Below, piece by piece: positions 1 to 8,198 of a DNA stretch of 64,000 bases; position 1 is the first letter of the stretch; each line of letters starts with the position of its first letter. Position numbers and translations under genes: made by a program. The notes beneath the pieces are model-generated. The model worked only from the letters and a program-made list of their open reading frames with translations, was not told where the DNA came from and ran no database searches. Source of the DNA: Virgifigura sp964551315 (lineage in GTDB: Bacteria > Pseudomonadota > Alphaproteobacteria > Dongiales > Dongiaceae). Location of the stretch: assembly GCA_964551315.1 (NCBI GenBank), contig CAZKCM010000020.1, forward strand, positions 4,512 to 68,511. The letters run 5' to 3'.

Positions 1-1
1 G

Positions 2-1495
2 GTCAATGTGATGGTCGATCGCAGCGGCGACCAAGGCGCGCCGGTCGTGTACGAGGACAATCCCACCTATCATGCGTTGATCGGGCGCATCGAGCATCTC
101 GCGCGCTTCGGTGCACTGACGACTGATTTCACGCTGATCAAGGCAGGCGCGTTCCACCGCGCCAACGGTGGCTATCTCATCATCGATGCCCGCCGGCTCC
201 TGTCGGCGGGGTTTGCATGGGAGGCTCTCAAGCGGGTGCTGCGTTCGCGCGAAATCCGCATCGAGACGCTGGAATCGATGCTGAGCGTGGTCAGCACCGT
301 CTCGCTGGAACCCGAGCCGGTGTCGCTCGACGTGAAGGTCGTCCTGATCGGCGAGCCGGTGCTCTATCACCTGCTCTGCGCCTACGACCCGGATTTTCCC
401 GAACTCTTCAAGATCGCTGCCGACTTCGATGACCGCATGGACCGGACGCCGGAGACGACGGCGCTCTTCGCCAGGCTGATCGCGACGATCGGGCGGCGGG
501 AAGAGATGGCACCCTTCGCGCGGGGCGCGGTGGCGCGTATCGTCGAACGGGCGTCACGGCTGGCCGGCGACGCCGAGAAGCTCACGGCCAATCTGCGCAG
601 CGTTCTGGATCTTATGGCGGAGGCCGAGCAAAAGGCAAAGGCTGCAGGACGGGACGTTGTGACCGAAGCCGACGTCGACGCCGCGATCGACGCGCAGATC
701 GCCCGCTCCGACCGGATCTACCAACGGATCGGCGACGAGATCGCGCGAGGAACGATCCTGATCGATACGCAAGGACGCACCGTCGGACAAGTGAACGGCC
801 TTTCGGTCTTCACCATCGGCGGCATGAGCTTCGGACGGCCAAGCCGCATCACCGCGCGCATCCGGCTTGGCAAGGGAGAGGTCGTGGATATCGAGCGCGA
901 GGTGGAACTCGGCGGGCCGATCCATTCGAAGGGGGTCCTGATCCTGGCCGGTTTCCTCGGTGGCCGGTTCAGCGGCAACCGCCCGCTTTCGCTGTCCGCG
1001 AGCCTCGTCTTCGAGCAGTCCTACGGCGGCGTGGACGGCGACAGCGCCTCCCTCGCCGAGACCTGTGCGCTGTTGTCGGCACTCGCCGAGTTGCCGATCG
1101 ACCAGGGGATCGCCATCACCGGCTCCATTAATCAGCATGGGCAGGTTCAAGCGATCGGCGGCGTCAACGAAAAGATCGAAGGCTTCTTCGATGTCTGCCG
1201 GCGAGCCGGGTTGACCGGTCGCCAGGGCGTGCTGATTCCCAAAGCGAACGTGCCGCATCTCATGCTGCGCCGTGACGTGGTCCGGGCGGCGGCGGACGGG
1301 CGGTTTTCCGTCTGGCCGGTCGAGACCGTCGACGAGGCAATCACGCTGCTGACCGGCGTTCGGGCTGGCGAGCCCGATTCGGACGGGGCCTTCCCGCCGG
1401 ACAGCGTCAATGGCCGGGTGATGGCGCGCCTCAACCGGCTTGCCGAAAGCGCGGCGGCCTTCGCATCGGCGGCGCGCGAGAGGGCCTCATCGTGA
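2..1495 (+). CDS. Lon-family ATP-dependent protease, C-terminal part (5' truncated by window)
   Basis: This is the C-terminal 495+ residues of a LonB-like (COG1067) protease. The reading frame is open to base 2, so the true start is outside the window. The visible part begins inside the ATPase region and runs into the Lon proteolytic domain. Numbered from the in-frame GTG at 8, the catalytic dyad is Ser346 in GDSAS and Lys389 in GVNEKIEG. Their spacing of 43 residues equals that of S679/K722 in E. coli Lon. The protein should degrade damaged or regulatory cytoplasmic proteins using ATP. A universal stress gene follows 109 bp downstream on the same strand, which suggests a stress setting. The last ~30 residues after the protease fold are not recognisable. 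Confidence 0.93.
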   Translation, partial: VNVMVDRSGDQGAPVVYEDNPTYHALIGRIEHLARFGALTTDFTLIKAGAFHRANGGYLIIDARRLLSAGFAWEALKRVLRSREIRIETLESMLSVVSTVSLEPEPVSLDVKVVLIGEPVLYHLLCAYDPDFPELFKIAADFDDRMDRTPETTALFARLIATIGRREEMAPFARGAVARIVERASRLAGDAEKLTANLRSVLDLMAEAEQKAKAAGRDVVTEADVDAAIDAQIARSDRIYQRIGDEIARGTILIDTQGRTVGQVNGLSVFTIGGMSFGRPSRITARIRLGKGEVVDIEREVELGGPIHSKGVLILAGFLGGRFSGNRPLSLSASLVFEQSYGGVDGDSASLAETCALLSALAELPIDQGIAITGSINQHGQVQAIGGVNEKIEGFFDVCRRAGLTGRQGVLIPKANVPHLMLRRDVVRAAADGRFSVWPVETVDEAITLLTGVRAGEPDSDGAFPPDSVNGRVMARLNRLAESAAAFASAARERASS

Positions 1496-1604
1496 GCTAT
1501 CTTATGTCCGTATCATGGCGTGGTGATCCGAGCGGCCCGACGGTTGGCGGGGCCGCGTGTGCGACGCCGTTCCGCCCGGTGTCTGTGTCCTTGGAGGTGC
1601 CGCG

Positions 1605-2420
1605 ATGAACGCGGCCCCCGAATCCTTCACGGTCCGCCGCGTGCTCGTGGCCATCGACTCCGGGGCAAGCGGCGGCGAGACCTTCGAGACGGCGGTGGTC
1701 TTGGCCGCGCGCTGGAAGGCCGAGCTCTTAGGCCTCGTTCTCGAGGATGCGCCGTTGAGCCGTCTGGCTGCGGCGTCCCTGGTGCGTCATCTGAGCCTGT
1801 CAGCGGAAAGCCTTCCGGTCGATCCGGCCGAGCTGGACGCACAGATCGGGGCGGCCGTTGCGCGGGCCCAGCGCAGGCTCGCGGAAATCGTGGCCGCAAC
1901 GAATCCGGAGCTTTCCTTCCACACGATTCGGGCCTCGGCCCTGCCGCCACTGAGCCAGGCGGCCGACGAGCTCCTCGTCCTGTCGGACGAGAGTCGGCCG
2001 GTCAGCCGGTACGCGGCGCTTGCCTCACCGCTTCGGGCGGTCGCCGAACGGGCCGCTTCGTCCGTGCTTCTGCTCCGCCGGCCTGGTTTGCGGGGCCGGC
2101 CGGTGCTGTACGTTTGCGACGCCGTGGCGAACCTGGAGCGTACGATCGGCGCCGCCGCGCGCTTGGCCGAACTCAGCGGGTCGCTCACGGTCGTGGTGCG
2201 AGACGGTGCGACCGACGTCGAAGAACGGATCGGAGCCCAGGTCCGGGGCGTCCCCCTGAACGTCCGCCGGCTCCCGGCGGTGGGGGTCGAAGAACTGGCG
2301 TCGCTCGCGGCGGAAGGCTGCGGCGCGGTGGTCCTGAGCGGCGCGTCGCCGCTTGCCGGAGAAGCGGTGCTCGGCACGCTGATCGAGCGTCTGCGCTGCG
2401 CGCTGTTGATCGTTCGGTGA
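1605..2420 (+). CDS. Universal stress protein, tandem UspA-like domains
   Basis: The 271-residue protein starts at ATG 1605, with GGAGG at 1593-1597 seven bases upstream. An in-frame start 48 bp earlier lacks such a site. The N-terminal half opens with a UspA-like first strand (RRVLVAIDSG) and carries a hydrophobic strand ending VLLLRR near residue 160. A second Usp-like unit begins GRPVLYVCDA and ends ALLIVR. Tandem Usp proteins of about 270-290 aa are typical of proteobacterial hypoxia and stress regulons. The nucleotide-binding Gly-rich motif is weak (VLSGASPLAGEAVLG), so ATP binding is uncertain. The gene follows the Lon-like gene on the same strand and may be co-transcribed with it. Confidence 0.82.
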   Translation: MNAAPESFTVRRVLVAIDSGASGGETFETAVVLAARWKAELLGLVLEDAPLSRLAAASLVRHLSLSAESLPVDPAELDAQIGAAVARAQRRLAEIVAATNPELSFHTIRASALPPLSQAADELLVLSDESRPVSRYAALASPLRAVAERAASSVLLLRRPGLRGRPVLYVCDAVANLERTIGAAARLAELSGSLTVVVRDGATDVEERIGAQVRGVPLNVRRLPAVGVEELASLAAEGCGAVVLSGASPLAGEAVLGTLIERLRCALLIVR

Positions 2421-3017
2421 CCGGCTGTCGCCGACGTGCCGCGGCCGCGCGGCGGAGCGATCGGCCTCAAGCGCGGTCTCGGTTGCCGGCGCCCTGCTGC
2501 TCACCGAAACGACGATGACCGAATGTCCGGAACCGAAGGAACGAGTCGTCGACCCGGGGCTGGCGTCGTAAGGCTCTGGTTCCGTCGCGCGTAACCCGCG
2601 GGACGCGCGTCAAAGCAAGCACGGACGGCAGAGAAGGACAAAGACGCGGACGTGTCCGCTCGGGCCGGCCTCTCTCCCGCCTGTGCCGATATCCGCGCGG
2701 CACCGCGGGCTTCTCGGCACTGCCGGGTCGATCCTGGTGAGGCCGGGCCGCCGCACAAACCTTTCTCTGCTCCTGTACTTGATTCACATCAAAGAAAAAC
2801 GCGTCACGAGTGAGAATAGTCGAAACGCGCTTCCGTAATCTTCGCTACAGCGCGTCTGATTACAAGCAGAAAGCAGGTAGACATGGCGTAATGCCGGGCA
2901 GCTTTGAAGTCACGGGATGCAGGTATAGCGGTTGGGACGATGCCCTTGGCGAAGCGGCGGCGCAAATGACCAACGCAGTGTTCACGAATGGACAATTCGG
3001 TGCAGGAGGACAGGAGA
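2421..3017. other. Intergenic region, 597 bp, with an FNR-type promoter
   Basis: No convincing protein gene is visible here. The left part (2421-2760) is GC-rich and shows only open frames of skewed, Arg-rich composition, which I read as shadows. The right part is distinctly more AT-rich and contains a perfect FNR/FixK box at 2779-2792. The segment between the inferred start point near 2827 and the lipoprotein start at 3018 would be an untranslated leader of about 190 nt, or an unrecognised small RNA. Confidence 0.55.
2779..2792 (+). promoter_or_regulatory. FNR/FixK (Anr) box, perfect palindrome
   Basis: TTGATTCACATCAA matches the FNR-family consensus TTGAT-N4-ATCAA at all ten defined positions. 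Its centre (2785.5) predicts a class II start point near 2827 on the plus strand. A plausible -10 element (GAATAG, about 2813-2818) lies at the expected distance. The first plus-strand gene downstream is the alanine-zipper lipoprotein at 3018. On the minus strand there is no gene within 300 bp, so plus-strand control is more likely. Confidence 0.75.
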
Positions 3018-3281
3018 ATGAGAGGGTCAATCAAGGCAGCGATGTCGGTTGCGGTGCTGCTCCTCGGCGTGGCGGGCTGCACGACGCTCAGCGACAGCGA
3101 CCGGGCGCTTCTCGAGGAGGCGCGGATGGCCGCGCAGCAGGCGGAAGCCAGCTCGACCGCGGCGGCCCAGTCCGCCCGGGAGGCTGCCGCGGCCGCGGAG
3201 GCGGCTGCCGCCGCCGCGGCGGAGGCTCAGGCCGCAGGCGAGAGGACCGATCGAATGTTTCGTCTGAATCAAGCCAAGTGA
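3018..3281 (+). CDS. Alanine-zipper outer-membrane lipoprotein (Lpp/OprI-like)
   Basis: This is an 87-residue protein starting at ATG 3018 behind a purine-rich AGGAGGA/CAGGAG stretch. It has a basic N-terminus, a hydrophobic segment and the lipobox VAGC, so a lipidated cysteine is expected after cleavage. The mature part is almost entirely Ala/Glu/Gln with heptad spacing and ends in a short basic tail (TDRMFRLNQAK). This layout matches the alanine-zipper lipoproteins OprI and Lpp, which form trimeric helices between outer membrane and peptidoglycan. The terminal lysine could be the peptidoglycan attachment residue, as in Lpp; that is inference. An FNR box lies 226 bp upstream. Confidence 0.82.
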   Translation: MRGSIKAAMSVAVLLLGVAGCTTLSDSDRALLEEARMAAQQAEASSTAAAQSAREAAAAAEAAAAAAAEAQAAGERTDRMFRLNQAK

Positions 3282-3468
3282 TTGTCGTCGGGCGCGTCGT
3301 CTGGTCGGCGGGCGGTCTTCCAGGCCGTACCGGATGGTGCGGGCGGCGTGCCCCGCCCTTGCGGCGAGCCACGCCGCGCCCCGCGAGCCGATGCGAACGA
3401 CGCGCTTCTTCCGCCCCGGTCCCGATCACCGTCGAGAACCGCATGACCGGCACGACGGTCGAGTGCTG

Positions 3469-5292
3469 TCAAGTCCGGCGCAGCAGTGCTCGTAATGAGG
3501 GCAGATCCCTGGTGTTCAGCACGTCCGCTGCCTCGACCCAGCCGCGCCGGGCCTGATCAACGCCGAACCGCATGAGATCGAGTTGCCCGGCATCGTGCGC
3601 ATCCGTGGAGATCGCGAGCTTGACGCCGATCTCCTTCGCCAGGCGGCAAGCGCCATCGTCGAGGTCGAGGCGGTCCGGCTGTGCGTTCACCTCCAGGACG
3701 CAGCCACGTTCGAGGGCCGCCCGAAGGATCCGCTCCAGGTCGAGGGCGTAAGGCTCGCGCAGGCCGATCAGCCGCCCGGTCGGGTGGCCGAGGATCGTGA
3801 AGCAGGGATTGTCCATTGCCCGAAGGATCCGCGTCGTCTGCTTCTCGCGGGACAGATGGAACCCGGAGTGGATGGAGCAGACCGTCAGGTCGAGGCGCCG
3901 GAGCACCTCATCGGGCAGGTCGAGGGAGCCGTCCTCGAGAATGTCGACCTCCGCCGATTTCAGGAGCGTGATGCCCGGCTGCCGGTCGTTGATGCGGTCG
4001 ATCTCGTCCATCTGTGCCGCCAGGCGCCGCGCATCGAGACCGCGAGCGACCGTCAAGCTGTGCGTGTGGTCGCTGATGGCGAGATAGGCGTAGCCGCGCC
4101 GACGCGCCGCCTCCGCCATCTCGGCGATCGACAGGCGGCCGTCGCTGGCGAGGGTGTGGACATGCAGGTCACCGCGGATCTGATCCAGCCGGACCAGGTT
4201 CGGCAGCGCCTGCGCGTGGCCGGCCTCGATTTCGCCTCGATCCTCCCGCAGCTCCGGCTCGATATAGGGCAGGTCGAGCAGCGCATAGATCTCCGGCTCG
4301 CTTCGGCCCGCGATCCGCCGGTCGCCCCGGAAGACGCCGTATTCGTTGATCTTGAGCCCGCGCTCCAGGGCGATCCGGCGTAGCGCAATGTTGTGGGCCT
4401 TCGATCCCGTGAAGTAGAGCAGCCCGGCCCCGAAGCTCGCCTCCGGCAGGAAGCGCAGGTCGGCCTGCAGGCCTGACCGGAGCCTCACGCTCGCGCGGGT
4501 CGGGCCGTGGGCGATGATCTCTTCGACTCCCTCATACGCGGTGAACCGGTCCGTGATCTTCGCGCGCCGGTCGCCGGTGACGATGATGTCGATGTCGCCC
4601 ACCGTTTCCTTCCGCCGCCGGTAGCTTCCGGCGATGATCGCGTGGCGGACGCCCGGGAGATCCCGGAGATAGCTCAGGAGCGGCGCGGCGATCTGCTCCG
4701 CCGTGGCCAGCTTGAAGCGGCGTTCGCTGCCCTTGTGGCGCGCGACCTCCTGGCGGAGCCGTTCGCGCAGCTTGGGACCGAATCCGCGCAGACCATCCAG
4801 CCTGCCGGCCTCCAGCGCGGCCGCCAGTTCGGCGACGCTGCTGATGCCGAGACTGTTGTGCAGGGCTTCGACCCGGCGCGGGCCAAGCGAAGGCAAGGAC
4901 AGAAGCTCGATCAGGCTGCCGGGCGTCCGCGCCTTCGTTTCCTCAAGCAGGCCGAGCCGCCCGGTCCTGACGATCTCCGCAATCTTGCCTGCCAGGTCCT
5001 TCCCGATGCCGGGTAGCTCCGAAAGGTCGCCTCCCTCTGCCAGCATGTCGGCGACGCTCTGCGGCAAACCGGCGATTGTGCGCGCGGCGTTTCGATAGGC
5101 GCGGACGCGGAACGGGTTCGCGCCCTCGACGTCCAGGAGATCGGCGAGCGTGTTGAACATATCGGCGATCTCGGCGTTCGAGACCGCCGCGGCCTGCCGT
5201 CGCGGCGGCGGCGTTCGCGAAGGCGCGGCGTGGCGCCACACCTCCGAGCGCCGCGATTCCTTCGGCGGGGCGGCTCGGCGCGTCGTCTTCAT
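3469..5292 (-). CDS. polX: DNA polymerase/3'-5' exonuclease PolX with PHP domain
   Basis: The 607-residue protein has the full PolX layout. A helix-hairpin-helix region lies around residues 50-190 (LPGIGKDLAGKI at 93-104). The X-family nucleotidyltransferase core contains GS at 222-223 and catalytic Asp233 and Asp235 in VGDIDIIV, with a third Asp at 279 (QADLRF). A C-terminal PHP phosphoesterase domain carries DLHVHT at 375-380 and later metal-binding His/Asp motifs (HPTG, STDAHD). Family members fill short gaps in base-excision repair and have Mn-dependent exonuclease activity. The N-terminal ~38 residues are basic and of low complexity. The start codon overlaps the stop of the upstream hemerythrin gene in an ATGA arrangement, so the two are translationally coupled. 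Confidence 0.94.
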   Translation of the reverse strand: MKTTRRAAPPKESRRSEVWRHAAPSRTPPPRRQAAAVSNAEIADMFNTLADLLDVEGANPFRVRAYRNAARTIAGLPQSVADMLAEGGDLSELPGIGKDLAGKIAEIVRTGRLGLLEETKARTPGSLIELLSLPSLGPRRVEALHNSLGISSVAELAAALEAGRLDGLRGFGPKLRERLRQEVARHKGSERRFKLATAEQIAAPLLSYLRDLPGVRHAIIAGSYRRRKETVGDIDIIVTGDRRAKITDRFTAYEGVEEIIAHGPTRASVRLRSGLQADLRFLPEASFGAGLLYFTGSKAHNIALRRIALERGLKINEYGVFRGDRRIAGRSEPEIYALLDLPYIEPELREDRGEIEAGHAQALPNLVRLDQIRGDLHVHTLASDGRLSIAEMAEAARRRGYAYLAISDHTHSLTVARGLDARRLAAQMDEIDRINDRQPGITLLKSAEVDILEDGSLDLPDEVLRRLDLTVCSIHSGFHLSREKQTTRILRAMDNPCFTILGHPTGRLIGLREPYALDLERILRAALERGCVLEVNAQPDRLDLDDGACRLAKEIGVKLAISTDAHDAGQLDLMRFGVDQARRGWVEAADVLNTRDLPSLRALLRRT

Positions 5293-5744
5293 TCGGCGCG
5301 GTCCATCCAGAGCCGGAGATAAGACCCCACCAGGATGGCCGCCGGATAGAGGACCTGCTCCTCGGCCGCCGCGTGCCGCCGCAAGGCCGTGGCGAAGGCG
5401 ACGGCCTCGACATTGCCCTCGCTTTCCCCGGCCGCGGCCAGTGCCTCGAGGGCCTCCCCGATGGCCCGGTGCTCTTCCAGCATCGCCGGCAAGGCGGCCC
5501 GGAGCCGGGTCGCCAGGGCGCGTGCTTCGTCGACGTCGGCGGGCGTGCTGTCCTGCGCCAGCGCCGGGAGGAGGGCGAGGGGCGGCAGGGCCAGTTCCTC
5601 TTCCTTCTGGAAATGCGGATGGAGGAGGCGGGCGACCGCGCGGGCAGTCGCGCCGACATGGCCGGACAGCCGCGTCAAACCTCGGAGCCGCTCGTCAAGC
5701 TCCTGATGCTCGAGTCGGATAGCTTCGCGTACGGTCAGGGCCAT
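5289..5744 (-). CDS. Hemerythrin-like HHE domain protein
   Basis: This 151-residue all-helical protein starts at ATG 5744 behind AGAGGA. Candidate di-iron ligands fall in the usual hemerythrin pattern: His13 (LEHQELDERL), His42/His44 with Glu48 (HPHFQKEE), His92 (EEHRAIGE), and His124 with Glu128 (RRHAAAEEQ). Family members bind O2 or NO, or sense and repair Fe-S damage. The gene overlaps polX by four bases and precedes it in the operon, which suggests protection of DNA or coupling of repair to oxygen or nitrosative stress. An imperfect FNR-like site lies about 190 bp upstream. Confidence 0.85.
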   Translation of the reverse strand: MALTVREAIRLEHQELDERLRGLTRLSGHVGATARAVARLLHPHFQKEEELALPPLALLPALAQDSTPADVDEARALATRLRAALPAMLEEHRAIGEALEALAAAGESEGNVEAVAFATALRRHAAAEEQVLYPAAILVGSYLRLWMDRAE

Positions 5745-6135
5745 GGCTGATGTCCTCTTGCCGTTCGCCCGGGATGAGGCGGTGTCGGCCCGACACCCGG
5801 GCTGGAACGATTGCGAATGGCAGGGTTGCCGGGCCACGGCGCCAAGGGCGGCTCGGACATCCGGCCTTGAGCGCCGGTCGCCAGGATCTCGATCCTGAAG
5901 AAACAAAACTGCAGTCGCCGGAGTTGCACGCATTGACCTGCCTCAAGAAGCCACGTCCGGCAGGGAAGGCTCCGGGGCGACGGTTGCATGGGTGCGAACC
6001 GGTATCCAATCTTCCGGGGATCCGGACGGCTTCCGAAGATGTACCGGCCGCACCGGTTGCCGGTACCGTCGGAGGCCGGAGCGGCACTGAACGCATCGCG
6101 CACGGGATCGCGGGTTGGCATTCGGGAGGCGACGG
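5745..6135. other. Divergent intergenic region, 391 bp
   Basis: This separates the leftward hemerythrin-polX operon from the rightward CBS/MgtE-like gene. It contains an imperfect FNR-type palindrome at 5933-5946 and a short CCGGT/ACCGG-rich stretch near 6041-6072. No convincing gene was seen. Confidence 0.5.
5933..5946. promoter_or_regulatory. FNR-like site, imperfect (8/10)
   Basis: TTGACCTGCCTCAA keeps the TTGA/TCAA ends of the FNR palindrome but has C in place of the inner T and A. It lies in the divergent region between the hemerythrin gene and the CBS/MgtE-like gene. No good -10 hexamer sits at the class II distance on either strand, so this is a weak call supported mainly by the perfect boxes nearby. 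Confidence 0.35.
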
Positions 6136-7113
6136 ATGAACGAGCATCGGTCAGCAGGCGCCGAGACCGCGGGCGCGCATCTGGTCCCACGCGTACCGAC
6201 GGCAGGGCCGGCGGAGACCGTCGAGACGGTCCTTCGGACGATGATCGGCGGGAGCTATGACAGTGCGGACGCCGTCTACGTCGTCGAGCCCGACGGCCGG
6301 CTGCTCGGCCTGGTGCCGCTCGTACGGCTGCTGGGCGCGTCGCCGTCAGAGCCGATGCACCGCCTGATGATATCGGCGCCGGCGGCGAAGCCCGATCTCG
6401 ACCAGGAGCGGGCGGTTGCGCTCGCCCGGCGGCACGGACTTGGGGCACTGCCGGTCATCGATCCGGAGGGGCGCCTCCTGGGCTGTATCCCGGGTCCGAC
6501 GCTCCTGGCGATCGAGAGGCACGAGCATGCCGAGGACATCAGCCGGCTGGCCGGCATCATTCACAACGTCCGCCGGGCACGGGCCGCACTGGAGGCGTCT
6601 CCTTTCGCCCGGGTACGCGACCGGCTCCCCTGGTTGCTCGCGGGCCTCGTCGGCTCCATGGTCGCCACGGCCGTGGTGGCCCGGTTCGAGGATGCCATCG
6701 CCACCCAGGTCTCCGTCGCGTTCTTCATCCCCGCGATCGTATATCTGGCCGATGCGATCGGCACGCAGACGGAATCCGTCGCGGTGCGCGGCCTGTCGCT
6801 CAGCCACAGGCCGCTCGCGCGGCTCCTTGGCGGCGAGATCGCCGCGGGGTTGATGATCGGGCTGGTTCTGGCGGTGCTGGCGGCGCCTTGCGTCTATTTC
6901 GCGTTCGGCGATATCCGTCTCGCCGCGGTCGTCGGCCTTTCGATCCTCCTGGCCGGTTCGGTGGCCACCGGCTGCGGGTTGCTGCTGCCGTGGCTGATTT
7001 CGCGCGCCGGGTTCGATCCGGCCTTCGGCAGCGGCCCCATCGCCACGGTGATCCAGGACGTGCTCAGTCTTGTCATCTACTTCCTGGTGGTGGTCACTCT
7101 TCTGCCCGGTTGA
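6136..7113 (+). CDS. CBS-pair MgtE-type divalent-cation membrane protein, short form
   Basis: The 325-residue protein starts at ATG 6136, with GGGAGG six bases upstream; an in-frame TTG at 6115 has no such site. Residues ~25-130 hold two CBS-like repeats (YVVEPDGRLLGLVP and PVIDPEGRLLGCIP). From ~165 there is a five-helix MgtE-like channel region, with the conserved segment DAIGTQTESVAVRGL at about 206-220 after a Pro-containing helix. Canonical MgtE is about 450 aa with an N-terminal superhelical domain, which is absent here. Family knowledge predicts Mg2+ or Co2+ movement gated by the CBS pair. The gene is followed 160 bp later by a periplasmic protease with its own FNR box. Confidence 0.83.
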   Translation: MNEHRSAGAETAGAHLVPRVPTAGPAETVETVLRTMIGGSYDSADAVYVVEPDGRLLGLVPLVRLLGASPSEPMHRLMISAPAAKPDLDQERAVALARRHGLGALPVIDPEGRLLGCIPGPTLLAIERHEHAEDISRLAGIIHNVRRARAALEASPFARVRDRLPWLLAGLVGSMVATAVVARFEDAIATQVSVAFFIPAIVYLADAIGTQTESVAVRGLSLSHRPLARLLGGEIAAGLMIGLVLAVLAAPCVYFAFGDIRLAAVVGLSILLAGSVATGCGLLLPWLISRAGFDPAFGSGPIATVIQDVLSLVIYFLVVVTLLPG

Positions 7114-7197
7114 CGGCGTTGCCTGGCGCCGACCGACGGTCCGGCCGCCTCCTTTCCTTGCGCGGGACCGCGCCGTGGACCGGGCGAGTCCGCCGGC

Positions 7198-7211
7198 TTG
7201 ATCCACATCAA
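7198..7211 (+). promoter_or_regulatory. FNR/FixK (Anr) box, perfect palindrome
   Basis: TTGATCCACATCAA matches TTGAT-N4-ATCAA perfectly. Its centre at 7204.5 predicts a start point at about 7246 on the plus strand, 28 bp before the protease start codon. A weak -10 (CATTCT, 7234-7239) sits exactly in the -12 to -7 window. This is a typical class II FNR/FixK promoter. Confidence 0.8.
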
Positions 7212-7273
7212 CCCGCGGCCGCGTGCCATGGGACATTCTGAGTGTCGGAACGATCTGCCCTCGGGGAGGCGCC

Positions 7274-8140
7274 ATGCAGAGAATTTCGAGAGGCCTTGGC
7301 GCCGTCCTGCTGACGGTCGCAGTGCTGGTGTCGCCGCTGACCGCATGCGCGGAGATGCTGCCGGTCGGACGCGACGGCATCCCTACGCTCGCGCCGATGC
7401 TCGAGCGGGCCATGCCGGCGGTGGTGAGCATCGCCGTGCGCGGGTATATTCCCGCCGAGGAGAACCCGCTCTACCGCGATCCGCAGTTCCGCGAGTCCTT
7501 CGGAGATCCGGAGCCGATGCAGTTCGGCGCGGCGGGATCGGGGGTGATCGTCGATGCCGCCCGTGGCCATGTGCTCACCACCAGGCACGTGATCGAGGAC
7601 GCCGAGGAGATCGTCATATGGCTGAGCGACGGCCGGCATCTACGGGCCGAAGTGATCGGCGCCGATCCAGCCACGGATATCGCGCTGCTGCGGATCCCGG
7701 CGGAGCGGCTCACGGACCTGCCGCTCGGCGATTCGGATGCGCTGCGCGTCGGCGATTTCGTCGTCGCAATCGGCAATCCGTTCGGGCTGACGCAGAGCGT
7801 CACGTCCGGCATCGTCAGCGCCATCGGGCGCGGCAGCCGCGGGTTCGCCGGCTATGGGGGCTACATCCAGACCGACGCGTCGCTCAACCCCGGCGATTCG
7901 GGCGGGCCGCTGATCGACCTGCAGGGCAGGCTCGTCGGAATCAACACCGCCATCGTCGGGCCCTATGGCGGCAATGTCGGGATCGGCTTCGCCGTCCCGG
8001 TTAACGTCGTCCGCCGGAGCATGGCGGACCTTCTGGCGCACGCCGAGATCCCACCCCGACGCGAGAGCCGGTCCGGTTCCAGCCCGGGCGGGTCACAGGC
8101 ACAAAAAGCAAACGCGCCCGGGATTGCCCAGCCTCGGTGA
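7274..8140 (+). CDS. Periplasmic trypsin-like serine protease (DegP/DegS type, no PDZ)
   Basis: The 288-residue protein starts at ATG 7274 behind GGGGAGG. It begins with a signal peptide (MQRISRGLGAVLLTVAVLVS, Ala/Cys-rich cleavage region near residue 25). The chymotrypsin-fold triad is clear: His105 (TTRHV), Asp135 (ATDIALLR) and Ser209 (GDSGGP). After the protease domain only a 35-residue polar tail remains. DegP, DegQ and DegS carry one or two PDZ domains, so regulation by misfolded-protein C-termini through PDZ is not available here. The likely role is periplasmic protein quality control under oxygen limitation, given the perfect FNR box 63 bp upstream. Confidence 0.9.
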   Translation: MQRISRGLGAVLLTVAVLVSPLTACAEMLPVGRDGIPTLAPMLERAMPAVVSIAVRGYIPAEENPLYRDPQFRESFGDPEPMQFGAAGSGVIVDAARGHVLTTRHVIEDAEEIVIWLSDGRHLRAEVIGADPATDIALLRIPAERLTDLPLGDSDALRVGDFVVAIGNPFGLTQSVTSGIVSAIGRGSRGFAGYGGYIQTDASLNPGDSGGPLIDLQGRLVGINTAIVGPYGGNVGIGFAVPVNVVRRSMADLLAHAEIPPRRESRSGSSPGGSQAQKANAPGIAQPR

Positions 8141-8198
8141 TGCGGCATCGCCGCGCGCGCCGTTCCGACCTGGAGGGGGCCTGACCCGATAGATGCTC

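Noticed and set aside
2810..3556. Long plus-strand open frame overlapping the lipoprotein gene
   Set aside because: It runs through the lipoprotein coding region in another frame, has Arg/Gly-rich composition without domain features, and no ribosome-binding site.
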